Positions 34,626 to 42,315 of a stretch of 64,000 bases of DNA are shown here, one piece after another. Below the pieces are notes generated by a model. The model saw only the letters and a list, made by a program, of their open reading frames with translations, did not search any database and was not told where the DNA came from. The position numbers and the translations under genes are program-made. Each line of letters opens with the position of its first letter. Within the stretch, counting starts at the first letter, position 1. This stretch comes from Roseococcus thiosulfatophilus (GTDB lineage: Bacteria; Pseudomonadota; Alphaproteobacteria; Acetobacterales; Acetobacteraceae): the NCBI RefSeq assembly GCF_017311575.1, contig NZ_JAFFQY010000022.1, forward strand, positions 248,001-312,000. The letters run 5' to 3'.

Positions 34626-36021
34626 CCTGCTGGAATTCACCTGGATGTGGAACCGCGCCCAGGGGATGAGGACACCCGCGGTCCACCGCCGCATCCTGCT
34701 CTGGCTGGAGGAGAAGCCGTCGAACCGCATGCTGCTGATGGCCTTCCGCGGCTGCGGCAAGTCCACGCTGGTGGGGCTGCTCTGCGCTTGGTCGCTCTAC
34801 CGCAACCCGGATCTGCGGATCATGGTGCTGGCGGCCGAACAGTCGCTCGCCGCGCGCATGGTGGCGCATGTGCGGCGCATCCTGGAACGCCACCCGCTCT
34901 GCCGCCCGCTGCTGCCGGAGGAGGGCGAGGCCTGGGCCACCGACCGCTTCACCGTGGCCCGGCGTTCCGCCCTGCGCGACCCCTCGATGTTCGCGCAGGG
35001 GCTGCAGGGCAACATCACCGGCGCGCGCGCGGACCTCATCATCTGCGACGACGTGGAGGTGCCGGGCAATTGCGACACGCCCGGCAAGCGCCACGAGCTG
35101 CGCGAACGCCTGGCGGAGACCGAGTTCATCCTGACGCCGGGCGGCGCCATCCTCTACGTCGGCACGCCGCACACGGAGGAGAGCCTCTACCGCCCCGGCG
35201 ACGACTTCCTGCGCGGCTATGCCCGGCTGGAAGTGCCCATCCTGGACGCCGAGGGCCGCAGCGCCTGGCCAGAGCGTTTCTCGGAGCCCGCCATTGCCGC
35301 CATCCGCCGGCGCGTCGGGCCCATGCACTTCGCCCGGCAGATGCTGCTGCAACCCGTGCCCGCCGCGGCCGCGCGGCTCGATCCTGCGCTGCTGCTGCGC
35401 TACGCGGAGCAGACGGAATATGTCGAGGCGCAGGGCCGCCCGCAGCTCTGGCTGCTCGGGCGGCGCCTGGTCTCGGGCGGCGGCTTCTGGGACCCCGCCT
35501 TCGGGCGCGAGAAGGGCGGCGATGGCTCCGTGCTCGCCGCCACCTACATGGATGGGGAGAACCACCACTTCATCCATCGCGTGGAGTGGATCACGCAGCG
35601 TGCCGACGCGGCCGACGACCCCGCGACGCAGCAATGCCGCCAGGTGGCCATGCTGGCGCGGGACCTGCACCTGCCCGTGGTGCGCGTCGAGACCAATGGG
35701 CTGGGCCGCTTCCTGCCCGCCCTGCTCAAGCGCGAGATGGCGCGCGCCGGCGCCGCCTGCCAGGTGCTGGAGCACGCCAGCCACCGCCCCAAGGCGGAGC
35801 GCATCCTGGCCGCCTTCGACCCGCTGCTGGCCGCCCGCCGCCTCTACGCGCATGAAGGCGTGATGACCTCGGCCTTCGCGCGCGAGATGGCCGAATGGCG
35901 GCCGGACGCGAAGGGGGCGCGCGATGACGCGCTGGACGCCGTGGCCGGCGCCATCCTGGCCGAACCCGTGCGGATGCCGGCCCTGCCGCCGCAGCCGCGC
36001 GGGCCGAGCTGGCGGGGCTAG
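34609..36021 (+). CDS. Large terminase subunit (T7-type)
   Basis: A 470-residue packaging motor. The ATPase domain has Walker A AFRGCGKST (about residues 45-53) and Walker B LIICDD (about 144-149). The nuclease domain has FWDPAFGREKGGDGS and GARDDALDAVAGA with acidic metal ligands. The arrangement matches T7 gp19-like terminases, though shorter (gp19 is 586). All catalytic residues I can identify are present. T7-type enzymes package concatemers; whether this one packages host DNA is unknown. Three tandem 50-bp repeats start 10 bp after the stop. Confidence 0.92.
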   Translation: MDKPADLLEFTWMWNRAQGMRTPAVHRRILLWLEEKPSNRMLLMAFRGCGKSTLVGLLCAWSLYRNPDLRIMVLAAEQSLAARMVAHVRRILERHPLCRPLLPEEGEAWATDRFTVARRSALRDPSMFAQGLQGNITGARADLIICDDVEVPGNCDTPGKRHELRERLAETEFILTPGGAILYVGTPHTEESLYRPGDDFLRGYARLEVPILDAEGRSAWPERFSEPAIAAIRRRVGPMHFARQMLLQPVPAAAARLDPALLLRYAEQTEYVEAQGRPQLWLLGRRLVSGGGFWDPAFGREKGGDGSVLAATYMDGENHHFIHRVEWITQRADAADDPATQQCRQVAMLARDLHLPVVRVETNGLGRFLPALLKREMARAGAACQVLEHASHRPKAERILAAFDPLLAARRLYAHEGVMTSAFAREMAEWRPDAKGARDDALDAVAGAILAEPVRMPALPPQPRGPSWRG

Positions 36022-36030
36022 TGTTGTTGC

Positions 36031-36178
36031 GCGGCCAATTCGCGGCTGCGGCTGCGCCTACGCCGACCGGGCGCTTTGCCGCGGCCGATTCACGGCTGCG
36101 GCTACGCCTCCGCCGATCGGACGCTTTGCCGCGACCGATTCACGGCTGCGGCTGCGCCTACGCCGACCGGGCGCGGAC
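36031..36178. repeat. Three tandem 50-bp REP-like units
   Basis: Units at 36031-36080, 36081-36130 and 36131-36178 share about 85-90% identity by eye, each with GATTCACGGCTGCGGCT or a close variant. In unit 2 an outer CCGAT/ATCGG stem flanks TCA and an inner GGC-rich stem, the same plan as the element at 27904 with compensating base changes. The third unit overlaps the end of the 76-residue minus-strand gene. There are no unique spacers, so this is not a CRISPR array. Confidence 0.8.
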
Positions 36179-36388
36179 CTTCTTCAGGATCTCACTCGCA
36201 TGTCGCTCCCGCCCAGCGGGCGTGATCGCGAAGCGCCCGTCAGGCCCCAGCTCGGCCAACCCCATCGTGGAAAGCCGCCGCAGGCAGGGCTCGTCCGCCA
36301 GGCCGGGCGGGCGGCCATGCTGCCGCACCAGCGTCAGCCGGTGCAGCGCCGAGCGGCAGCAGGTCTCGAGATACGGCTCGTTCCACAT
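36158..36388 (-). CDS. Small winged-helix-like protein, opposite strand in phage cluster
   Basis: A 76-residue protein, the only minus-strand gene inside the structural cluster. YLETCCRSALHRLTLVRQHG is followed by LADEPCLRRLSTMGLAELGP and GRFAITPAGRERHASEIL. A helix pair and then a short wing ending in an ITPAGRERHA-type segment resembles MarR/PadR-like winged-helix proteins. GGAGGGGCG directly precedes the ATG at 36388. Function unknown; a late-stage repressor or lysis timer is a possibility. Confidence 0.65.
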   Translation of the reverse strand: MWNEPYLETCCRSALHRLTLVRQHGRPPGLADEPCLRRLSTMGLAELGPDGRFAITPAGRERHASEILKKVRARSA

Positions 36389-36460
36389 CGCCCCTCCATA
36401 CCCCCTCTCCGGGGTCTGCCCCGTTGTGGGGCGGCCCCGCGCCCATCGCAAGGAGATGTC

Positions 36461-36769
36461 ATGAACATCCTCGAACTGGAGCCGCACATGCTGCTTCGCC
36501 TGGCCGAGGCGCCGGTCTCCATCCTGCTGCTGTGGCTGGTCCTGGGCATCAAGCGCGACCTGGACCAGCGGATCGAGCATGGCGACCGGCGCGAGATGGA
36601 CGGCCTGGCCCGCACCCGCCAGGAGTTGACCGATTTCAAGCTGGAGGTGGCGCGGACCTATGTGCCCCTCTCCCTCATCCGCGACGTGGACCAACGGCTG
36701 AGCGAACAGCTGCTCCGCATCGAGGAAAAGCTGGAAGACCTCCGCCGCGAAGGGGGGTATGGCCGATGA
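36461..36769 (+). CDS. Membrane-anchored coiled-coil protein, possible holin-like role
   Basis: A 102-residue protein with one hydrophobic segment near residues 10-28 (LLRLAEAPVSILLLWLVLGI) and then a charged coiled coil to the end (RTRQELTDFKLEVARTYVPL and EQLLRIEEKLEDLRRE). AAGGAGATGTC precedes the ATG. It overlaps the cell-wall hydrolase start by 4 bp, the usual lysis-cassette order. A holin or spanin-like role is inferred only from this context; similar proteins in phages are simply hypothetical. Confidence 0.7.
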   Translation: MNILELEPHMLLRLAEAPVSILLLWLVLGIKRDLDQRIEHGDRREMDGLARTRQELTDFKLEVARTYVPLSLIRDVDQRLSEQLLRIEEKLEDLRREGGYGR

Positions 36770-37242
36770 GCGCCGCCCCCGCCGCCATGACCGCGACCGA
36801 GGCCGCGGAGGCCCTGCTGGCCCGCATTCTCTACGCCGAGGCCGGCGGGCGCCCGGCGCGGGCCATCGAGGCGCTGGCGGCGCTTGCGCTGACCCGCGCG
36901 CGCCTCGCCCTGGCCTGCCCGGAGGCCGCACTGCGCTATGCCGGGGGGGAACACCCCTCCAGCACCGCCCGCGCCCTGCTGGCGGTGCTGCGGGCGCCCT
37001 TCCAGTTCCCCACGCGCCACCCGCGCCACCCGCACCATGCGCGCTTCGTCTCGCCGCCCGAGGCGGACCCGGCGCTGGCCGTCTGCCGCCGCATCGCCCG
37101 CCGCGCCATGGCGGGCACGCTGCCGGATGCGACGGGCGGTGCCGTGCTGTGGCATGCGGAGGAGTTCCTGCCGCGCTGGGCCATGGGGCGCGTGCCCCGG
37201 CTGGCCACCGGCGGGCTCTGCTTCTACGCGGCGGCCGAATGA
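36766..37242 (+). CDS. SleB-type cell-wall hydrolase (endolysin)
   Basis: A 158-residue hydrolase of the SleB/Hydrolase_2 family. AAEALLARILYAEAGGRPARAIEALAAL carries the conserved Glu region, and ALAVCRRIARRAMAGTLPDATGGAVLWH is the second signature. There is no signal peptide, so export would need the upstream membrane protein. It would cut peptidoglycan to release particles. The ATG overlaps the previous stop (ATGA). It is the last gene of the phage-like cluster; 14 bp later an ordinary chromosomal gene begins. Confidence 0.85.
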   Translation: MSAAPAAMTATEAAEALLARILYAEAGGRPARAIEALAALALTRARLALACPEAALRYAGGEHPSSTARALLAVLRAPFQFPTRHPRHPHHARFVSPPEADPALAVCRRIARRAMAGTLPDATGGAVLWHAEEFLPRWAMGRVPRLATGGLCFYAAAE

Positions 37243-37256
37243 GCTAACCGGCGCGA

Positions 37257-37613
37257 ATGGAACGCTTCATCTACACCCTCATCCGCGGCGCCGATTGGCG
37301 CGCGGCGCAGGCGCTGGGCGAATACCGCGGCAGCGCCGATGACCGGCGCGACGGATTCCTGCATTTCTCGACCGCCGCGCAGTTGCGCGCCACCGCCACC
37401 AAGCACCGCGCGGGCGAGGCGGATTTGTGGATGATCGAAGCGGAAAGCGCGCCGCTCGGCGAGGCGCTGCGCTGGGAGCCGGCCTCGGGCAGTTCCCGCC
37501 CCGGCCTGTTCCCGCATCTCTACGCGCCCCTGCCGCTCTCGGCCGTGCGGCGGGCGCTGCATGTGCCGCTGGGCGCGGACGGTGTTCACGCCTTCCCGGA
37601 GGATGTGCCCTGA
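37257..37613 (+). CDS. DUF952 family protein
   Basis: A 118-residue protein of the DUF952 family. RRDGFLHFSTAAQLRATATK, GEADLWMIEAESAPLG and SRPGLFPHLYAPLPLSAV are the family's conserved blocks. The fold resembles ADP-ribosyl-transfer related enzymes, but no activity is established. Cytoplasmic. It follows the endolysin by 14 bp and overlaps the DMT transporter tail to tail by 28 bp; it marks the return to ordinary chromosomal genes. Confidence 0.88.
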   Translation: MERFIYTLIRGADWRAAQALGEYRGSADDRRDGFLHFSTAAQLRATATKHRAGEADLWMIEAESAPLGEALRWEPASGSSRPGLFPHLYAPLPLSAVRRALHVPLGADGVHAFPEDVP

Positions 37614-38476
37614 CGTGATGGCCGTCGCGCGGCCGCGATCACCGCGCGTTCGCTCATCAGGCAGGCCAGCACTACGACGCAGCCGCCCAGGATGACCGCC
37701 AGACCCGGCGTGTTCCCGAACACCACATAGTCCAGCACCACGGACCAGGGCAGGGCGATGAACTCGAAGGGCGCCAGCCGCGCCGGCGAGGCATGGCGGA
37801 AGGCCAGCGCCAGCAGCAGCGTCGCCGCGCCCGCGATCACGCCATTGGCGGTGAGCCGCGCCCATCCTTCGGCATCGGGCGGCACCCATGCGCCCCAGGC
37901 GAAGGGCGCCATGGCAATGAGGCCCAGCAGCGAGGGCCAGAAGATCAGCCGCGCCAGCCCCGCCTCGGCCCGCAGCCCGCGGTTGATGGTGATGTTGGTG
38001 GCGTAGCAGATGGTCCCCAGCAGCGCGTAGCCAAGCCCCAGCAGGCTCGCGCCCCCGCCGATCTGCGGCACCAGCGCGATGATGACGCCCCCGAAACCGA
38101 CGCCCGACCAGATCCAGGCGGCGCGCGGCACCTCCTCGCGCAGGAACAGCGCGGCCATGACCAGCGTCAGGAAGGGCGCGGTGAAGAAGACCAAGTAGCC
38201 CAGCGCCAGCGGCAGATGCCGGAAAGCCAGGAAGAACAGCAGGCCCGAGAACAGCATGGCCACCGCCCGCAGCCCATGCAGGAAGGGGTGGCGCGTGCGG
38301 AGTGACCCGCCGGCCTCGCGCCACAGGGCGCGCAGCCCCAGCAGCAGCGCCAGCAGGGTGACATGGCGCAGGAAGATGGCCTGGGCCGCGCTGTACTCCG
38401 CCGACAGGATCTTGCTGTTGGCGTCGAGCACGCCGAACATCGCGATCCCGGTCATGAGCATGACCGGCCCCTTCAC
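37586..38476 (-). CDS. DMT-family (EamA) exporter
   Basis: A 296-residue membrane protein with ten predicted helices in two EamA repeats. LGYLVFFTAPFLTLVMAALFLREEVPRAAW ends the first repeat, and FEFIALPWSVVLDYVVFGNTPGL the second. Such transporters export amino acids or metabolites; the substrate is unknown. I start it at GTG 38476 because AAGGAACG lies just upstream; the longer upstream frame would overlap the divergent pyrD. It is divergent from pyrD across about 90 bp. Confidence 0.88.
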   Translation of the reverse strand: MKGPVMLMTGIAMFGVLDANSKILSAEYSAAQAIFLRHVTLLALLLGLRALWREAGGSLRTRHPFLHGLRAVAMLFSGLLFFLAFRHLPLALGYLVFFTAPFLTLVMAALFLREEVPRAAWIWSGVGFGGVIIALVPQIGGGASLLGLGYALLGTICYATNITINRGLRAEAGLARLIFWPSLLGLIAMAPFAWGAWVPPDAEGWARLTANGVIAGAATLLLALAFRHASPARLAPFEFIALPWSVVLDYVVFGNTPGLAVILGGCVVVLACLMSERAVIAAARRPSRQGTSSGKA

Positions 38477-38566
38477 ATCCCGTTCCTTGCAGCCGTGTGA
38501 AGGACAGCATGTCCGGCCCGGCCGCCCCTGTGTCAACGCACGGATCTGGGGTATCTGCCCCGCGAC

Positions 38567-39613
38567 ATGACACCTGCGATCGCCTCCGCCCTGACCCCCG
38601 CGCTCCGGCTGCTCGATGCCGAGACCGCCCATGGCCTGGCCCTGCGCGGGCTGGCGGCCGGGCTGGCGGGCGCGGATGCCACGCCCGATGCGCCCTCGCT
38701 GGCCGTGCGGGCGCTGGGCCTCGACTTCCGCAACCCCATCGGGCTCGCCGCCGGCTTCGACAAGGATGCGGTGGCGGTGCTCCCCCTGCTGCGCCTCGGT
38801 TTCGGCTTCGTGGAGGCCGGCACCGTCACCCCCCGCCCCCAGGCGGGCAACCCCCGCCCGCGCCTGTTCCGCCTGACGGAAGACCAGGCCGTGATCAACC
38901 GCATGGGCTTCAACAACGGGGGCCTCGACGCCTATCTGGAGCGCCTTCGCGCCCTGCCGCGCCCGCTGCCGGGCGTGCTCGGCGCCAATGTGGGCGTGAA
39001 TAAGGAAGGCGCCGATCCGGAGCGCGACTACCCCGCCCTCTGCCGCGCCGTGGCACCCCTGGCGGACTATGTCACCATCAACATCTCCTCGCCCAACACG
39101 CCGGGCCTGCGGGATTTGCAGGGGGAGGCGCGGCTCGCTTCCGTCCTCGCCGCCGTGGCGCCGCCGACGCTGGGCAAGCCCGTGCTGGTGAAGCTGGCGC
39201 CCGATCTGGCGGATGACGCGCTGGGGCCGCTGGTGGAAGTCTGCGTGGCGGCGGGTGTCGCGGGCCTCATCATCTCCAACACCACCATCGCGCGGCCGGA
39301 GACGCTGCGCGGGGCGGCGAAGGGTGAGGCGGGCGGGCTGTCCGGCGCGCCCCTGTTCCAGCGCTCCACCGAGGTGCTGCGCGCCGTGCGGCGCCTCTCG
39401 GGCGGGCGGCTGGTGCTGGTCGGCGCGGGCGGCGTCGCCAGCGGTGAACAGGCCTATGCGAAGATCCGCGCCGGCGCCTCGCTGGTGCAGCTCTACACGG
39501 GCTTCGCCTATGGCGGCCCGGCGCTGGTGGGACGGATCAAACGGGAATTGGCGGGGCTGCTGGCGCGCGACGGTTTCGCGCGCGTGGCCGATGCCGTGGG
39601 AGTGGACGCGTGA
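38567..39613 (+). CDS. pyrD: Dihydroorotate dehydrogenase (quinone), class 2
   Basis: A 348-residue FMN enzyme for the fourth step of pyrimidine synthesis, membrane-associated and quinone-linked. NPIGLAAGFDKDAVAVLPLL, FVEAGTVTPRPQAGNPRPRL, NRMGFNNGG, ITINISSPNTPGLRDLQ and LVGAGGVASGEQAYAKIRAG are the class 2 signatures. Active-site Ser lies in NISSPNTPG. No strong ribosome site is visible before the ATG. It overlaps the HAD gene by 4 bp (GTGA). Confidence 0.96.
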   Translation: MTPAIASALTPALRLLDAETAHGLALRGLAAGLAGADATPDAPSLAVRALGLDFRNPIGLAAGFDKDAVAVLPLLRLGFGFVEAGTVTPRPQAGNPRPRLFRLTEDQAVINRMGFNNGGLDAYLERLRALPRPLPGVLGANVGVNKEGADPERDYPALCRAVAPLADYVTINISSPNTPGLRDLQGEARLASVLAAVAPPTLGKPVLVKLAPDLADDALGPLVEVCVAAGVAGLIISNTTIARPETLRGAAKGEAGGLSGAPLFQRSTEVLRAVRRLSGGRLVLVGAGGVASGEQAYAKIRAGASLVQLYTGFAYGGPALVGRIKRELAGLLARDGFARVADAVGVDA

Positions 39614-40476
39614 CGATCAAGATCTACGAAGGCCTGGAACCCCTGGCCGACCGCTATGACGGCTATGTGCTGGACCTGTGGGGCGTGGTGCATGACGGGC
39701 GCGCGCTCTACCCGGGCGTCTCGGAATGCCTCGCCATGCTGCGCCAGCGCGGCAAGCGCATCGTCTTCCTGACCAACGCGCCGCGCCGCGCCTGGTTCAT
39801 CCAGGGCATGCTAGACAAGATGGGGCTGGAGCGGGGGCTGTATGACGGCATCATCTCCTCCGGCGAGGTCTCCTGGCGCTGGCTGAAGCACCGGCCGGAG
39901 GGCTGGTTCCGCAAGTTCGGTCCGCGCGGCTTCCACATCGGGCCGGAGCGGGACCTCTCGGTGGCCGAGGATGGCGCGGCGGAACTCGTCGCCACGCCCG
40001 AGGAAGCCGATTTCCTGCTGAACACCGGCCCCGACCCCGACCGTGGCTCGCACTCGGTCGAGGCCTATCGCCCCGCCCTGGAACGCTGCTTCGCGGCGAA
40101 GCTGCCCATGGTCTGCGTGAACCCCGACCGCGCGGTGATGGTGGGCGCGGACAGGCTGATCTGCGCCGGCGCGCTGGCGGACATGTATCTGGAATGGGGC
40201 GGCGATGTCTTCGAGGTGGGCAAGCCGGACCCGGCCGTCTATGGCCCCGTCATGGAGGCGCTGGAGCTGACCGACCGCGCCCGCGTGCTGGCGGTGGGCG
40301 ACACGCCCCACACCGACCTGGCGGGCGCGGCCGCGGCGGGGATGGACAGCCTCTGGGCCATGACGGGCCTGACGGCCAATGCCCATGGCGATGACCCCTC
40401 GCCGGAGGTGCTGGCGCGCGTGGCCGAGGAAGAGGGCGTGCGGCCCTTGGGGGCGCTGCGCAGCCTGCGCTGGTAG
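39610..40476 (+). CDS. HAD-superfamily hydrolase (TIGR01459-like)
   Basis: A 288-residue class IIA HAD phosphatase-like protein. DLWGVVHDGRALYPGV has the catalytic aspartate, VFLTNAPRR motif II, GKPDPAVYGPVMEAL motif III and AVGDTPHTDLAGAAAAGMDS motif IV. It resembles NagD-like and TIGR01459 proteins of alphaproteobacteria, which probably act on small sugar or nucleoside phosphates. It starts with GTG overlapping pyrD, so it is in the pyrD operon; a role in nucleotide metabolism is possible. Confidence 0.9.
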   Translation: MTIKIYEGLEPLADRYDGYVLDLWGVVHDGRALYPGVSECLAMLRQRGKRIVFLTNAPRRAWFIQGMLDKMGLERGLYDGIISSGEVSWRWLKHRPEGWFRKFGPRGFHIGPERDLSVAEDGAAELVATPEEADFLLNTGPDPDRGSHSVEAYRPALERCFAAKLPMVCVNPDRAVMVGADRLICAGALADMYLEWGGDVFEVGKPDPAVYGPVMEALELTDRARVLAVGDTPHTDLAGAAAAGMDSLWAMTGLTANAHGDDPSPEVLARVAEEEGVRPLGALRSLRW

Positions 40477-40503
40477 GGGCCGCCCCCCCGCCAGCAGGCG
40501 CTG

Positions 40504-41100
40504 TCAGGCGTGCCCCGCCGCGCCCACGATGCGGCTGGGGTCCACGCGCAGCTTGGACATGGCGCGGTCCCACTTGGTCTTGAGCTCGCTGTCGAACAGC
40601 AGCGCCTCGTCCGGAGGCGCGATGAGCCAGGCGTTCTCCGCGATCTCGGCGTCGAGCTGCCCCGGGCCCCAGCCGGCATAGCCCAGCGCCAGCACGCATT
40701 GGCGCGGGCCGCTGCCCTCGGCGATGGCCTTCAGGATGTCCACATTGGCGGTGATGGCGAAGCCGCCCTCGACGGGCAACGAGCCCTCCTCGCGCCATTC
40801 ATTGGTGTGCAGCACGAAGCCGCGCCCCTCATCCACCGGGCCGCCATTCAGCAGGCGGATGTCGCGCTGCGGCGGCACCGCCTCCACGCCCACCTGGCGC
40901 AGCAGCGCGTCGAAGCTGAGCTTCTGGATGGGCCGGTTGAGGATGAGGCCCATGGCCCCCTCGGGCGAATGGGCGCAGATGCAGATCACGCTGCGCGCGA
41001 AGCGGCTGTCGCGCATGGAGGGCATGGCGATGAGCAGCTGCCCGGAGAGGGTGTCGCCGCCAACGGGGTCTAGGGGGTCGGTGGGGTCCTGTCGTACCAT
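40504..41100 (-). CDS. YqgE/AlgH family protein
   Basis: A 198-residue protein of the YqgE/AlgH (DUF179) family. LSGQLLIAMPSMRDSRFARSVI, GAMGLILNRPI, NGGPVDEGRGFVLHT and LALGYAGWGPGQLDAEIAEN are its conserved blocks. The function is not established; the family is often linked to ribosome or Holliday-junction resolvase genes. Start at the ATG at 41100; an upstream in-frame ATG at 41199 would run through the REP-like element. It is divergent from the peroxiredoxin gene. Confidence 0.92.
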   Translation of the reverse strand: MVRQDPTDPLDPVGGDTLSGQLLIAMPSMRDSRFARSVICICAHSPEGAMGLILNRPIQKLSFDALLRQVGVEAVPPQRDIRLLNGGPVDEGRGFVLHTNEWREEGSLPVEGGFAITANVDILKAIAEGSGPRQCVLALGYAGWGPGQLDAEIAENAWLIAPPDEALLFDSELKTKWDRAMSKLRVDPSRIVGAAGHA

Positions 41101-41190
41101 GGCACAGAGATGGCGCGGGGCAGGGCAGGCTGCAAGCGGCGGGGCGGTCCTGCATTCTCCTGGCGGCGGTTCTGTTCTAAAGCCGACCGG

Positions 41191-41234
41191 CTGATCCACG
41201 CCCTCGGTGATTCCACCGGGGGCGATGAGACGCT
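41191..41234 (+). repeat. REP-like palindromic element
   Basis: CTGAT and ATGAG form a mismatched outer stem around CCA and an inner 11-bp stem, CGCCCTCGGTG (41199-41209) and CACCGGGGGCG (41214-41224). Compared with the element at 27904, a T-A pair has become C-G and another has become a T-G wobble, so pairing is kept. The tail is AGACGCTAA. It lies between divergent yqgE and the peroxiredoxin gene, 33 bp before the latter's start. Confidence 0.72.
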
Positions 41235-41266
41235 AAACGTGCGGTCCGCACAGGAGGAATTCCCCC

Positions 41267-41749
41267 ATGACGATCAAGGTCGGTGACAGCATCCCCTCGG
41301 CCAAGCTGATGATGGCGACCGCCGAAGGCCCCAAGGAAGTGACGACCGAGGAACTCTTCGGCGGCAAGACGGTGGTCCTGTTCGGCGTGCCGGGCGCCTT
41401 CACTCCCACCTGCTCGGCCAAGCACCTGCCGGGCTTCGTCACCAACATCGCCGCGCTCAAGGGCAAGGGCGTGGACATGGTGGCCTGCATCGCGGTGAAC
41501 GACGTCTTCGTGATGGGTGCCTGGGGCAAGGACCAGGGCGTGGGCGAGAACGTGGCCATGCTGGCCGATGGCAGCGCCGCCTTCACCAAGGCGATGGGCC
41601 TGGAGTTCGACCTGACGGCCCGCGGCCTGGGCGTGCGGTCGCAGCGCTTCGTGCTGGTGGCGAAGAACGGCGTGGTGACGCATGTGGCCGTGGAGGCGCC
41701 GGGCGCCTTCGAGGTCAGCAGCGCCGAAGCGGTGCTCGCCGCGCTCTGA
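41267..41749 (+). CDS. Peroxiredoxin, Prx5 type
   Basis: A 160-residue peroxiredoxin. VPGAFTPTCSAKHLPGF carries the peroxidatic Cys near residue 49; GLGVRSQRFVLVAKNGVV is the conserved Arg region of Prx5. It reduces hydrogen peroxide and organic peroxides in the cytoplasm with thiol or glutaredoxin help. AGGAGG lies 9 bases before the ATG. Only one Cys besides the peroxidatic one is seen (ACIAVND), as in 1-Cys or atypical forms. A long hairpin follows. Confidence 0.92.
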   Translation: MTIKVGDSIPSAKLMMATAEGPKEVTTEELFGGKTVVLFGVPGAFTPTCSAKHLPGFVTNIAALKGKGVDMVACIAVNDVFVMGAWGKDQGVGENVAMLADGSAAFTKAMGLEFDLTARGLGVRSQRFVLVAKNGVVTHVAVEAPGAFEVSSAEAVLAAL

Positions 41750-41791
41750 GAGAAAGAGCCCGGCGCTTCATGCGCTGGAATTGAAAAGCGG

Positions 41792-41821
41792 TGAAGGTCT
41801 TGCGGCAACGCAAGACCTTCA
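41792..41821 (+). terminator. Long hairpin with GCAA tetraloop after the peroxiredoxin gene
   Basis: A perfect 13-bp stem, TGAAGGTCTTGCG (41792-41804) and CGCAAGACCTTCA (41809-41821), closed by a GCAA (GNRA) tetraloop. It lies 43 bp after the peroxiredoxin stop and 53 bp before the CBS gene. The bases after it are ATGCGTTTG, not a clean T-run, so it may be a weak terminator or an mRNA end-protecting structure. Confidence 0.55.
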
Positions 41822-41873
41822 TGCGTTTGTCACGTTATCCTCCCGGACAGTGCCATTCGGGAGGGCCCAAGAC

Positions 41874-42293
41874 ATGAAGACACGCACCATGGCGGAGATG
41901 GTCCGCCACCAGGACCCGCTGGCCATGCCACCGGGCGCCACCGTGCAGGAGGCCTGCATCGCCATGCACCGTCGCCGCGTGGGCGCGGTGCTGGTGGTGG
42001 AACATGGCAAGCTGGCCGGCATCTTCACCGGGCGCGACGCGGTGCTTTGCCTGGCGCGCGAAATGGACCCGGCCCGCACCGCGCTCGGCCAGGTGATGAC
42101 CAAGTCCCCCACCACGCTCCGCGCGCAGGACCGTGCCATCGAGGCGCTGCGCCTGATGAATGATGGCGGCTTCCGTCACCTGCCGGTGGTGGAGGAGGGA
42201 AGGGTGCTGGGCATCGTCTCGCGCTATGATTTCCGCACGGAGGAGCATGGGCGCATGGACGAGGAAACGGGGTATTTCGAGGTGATCCGGTAG
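41874..42293 (+). CDS. CBS-domain pair protein
   Basis: A 139-residue protein made of two CBS motifs. The first is VQEACIAMHRRRVGAVLVVEHGKLAGIFTGRD, the second AIEALRLMNDGGFRHLPVVEEGRVLGIVSRYD. Such Bateman modules bind adenine nucleotides and sense energy status; with no other domain this probably acts as a regulatory subunit. GGAGGG lies 8 bases before the ATG at 41874. The partner is unknown. It is convergent with the kinase-like gene. Confidence 0.9.
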   Translation: MKTRTMAEMVRHQDPLAMPPGATVQEACIAMHRRRVGAVLVVEHGKLAGIFTGRDAVLCLAREMDPARTALGQVMTKSPTTLRAQDRAIEALRLMNDGGFRHLPVVEEGRVLGIVSRYDFRTEEHGRMDEETGYFEVIR

Positions 42294-42315
42294 CGCGGCC
42301 GCCTCGCCACGGCGG

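Noticed and set aside
36031-36178. Possible CRISPR array
   Set aside because: The 50-bp units are directly adjacent and each unit is one repeat with scattered changes. There are no variable spacers and no cas genes.
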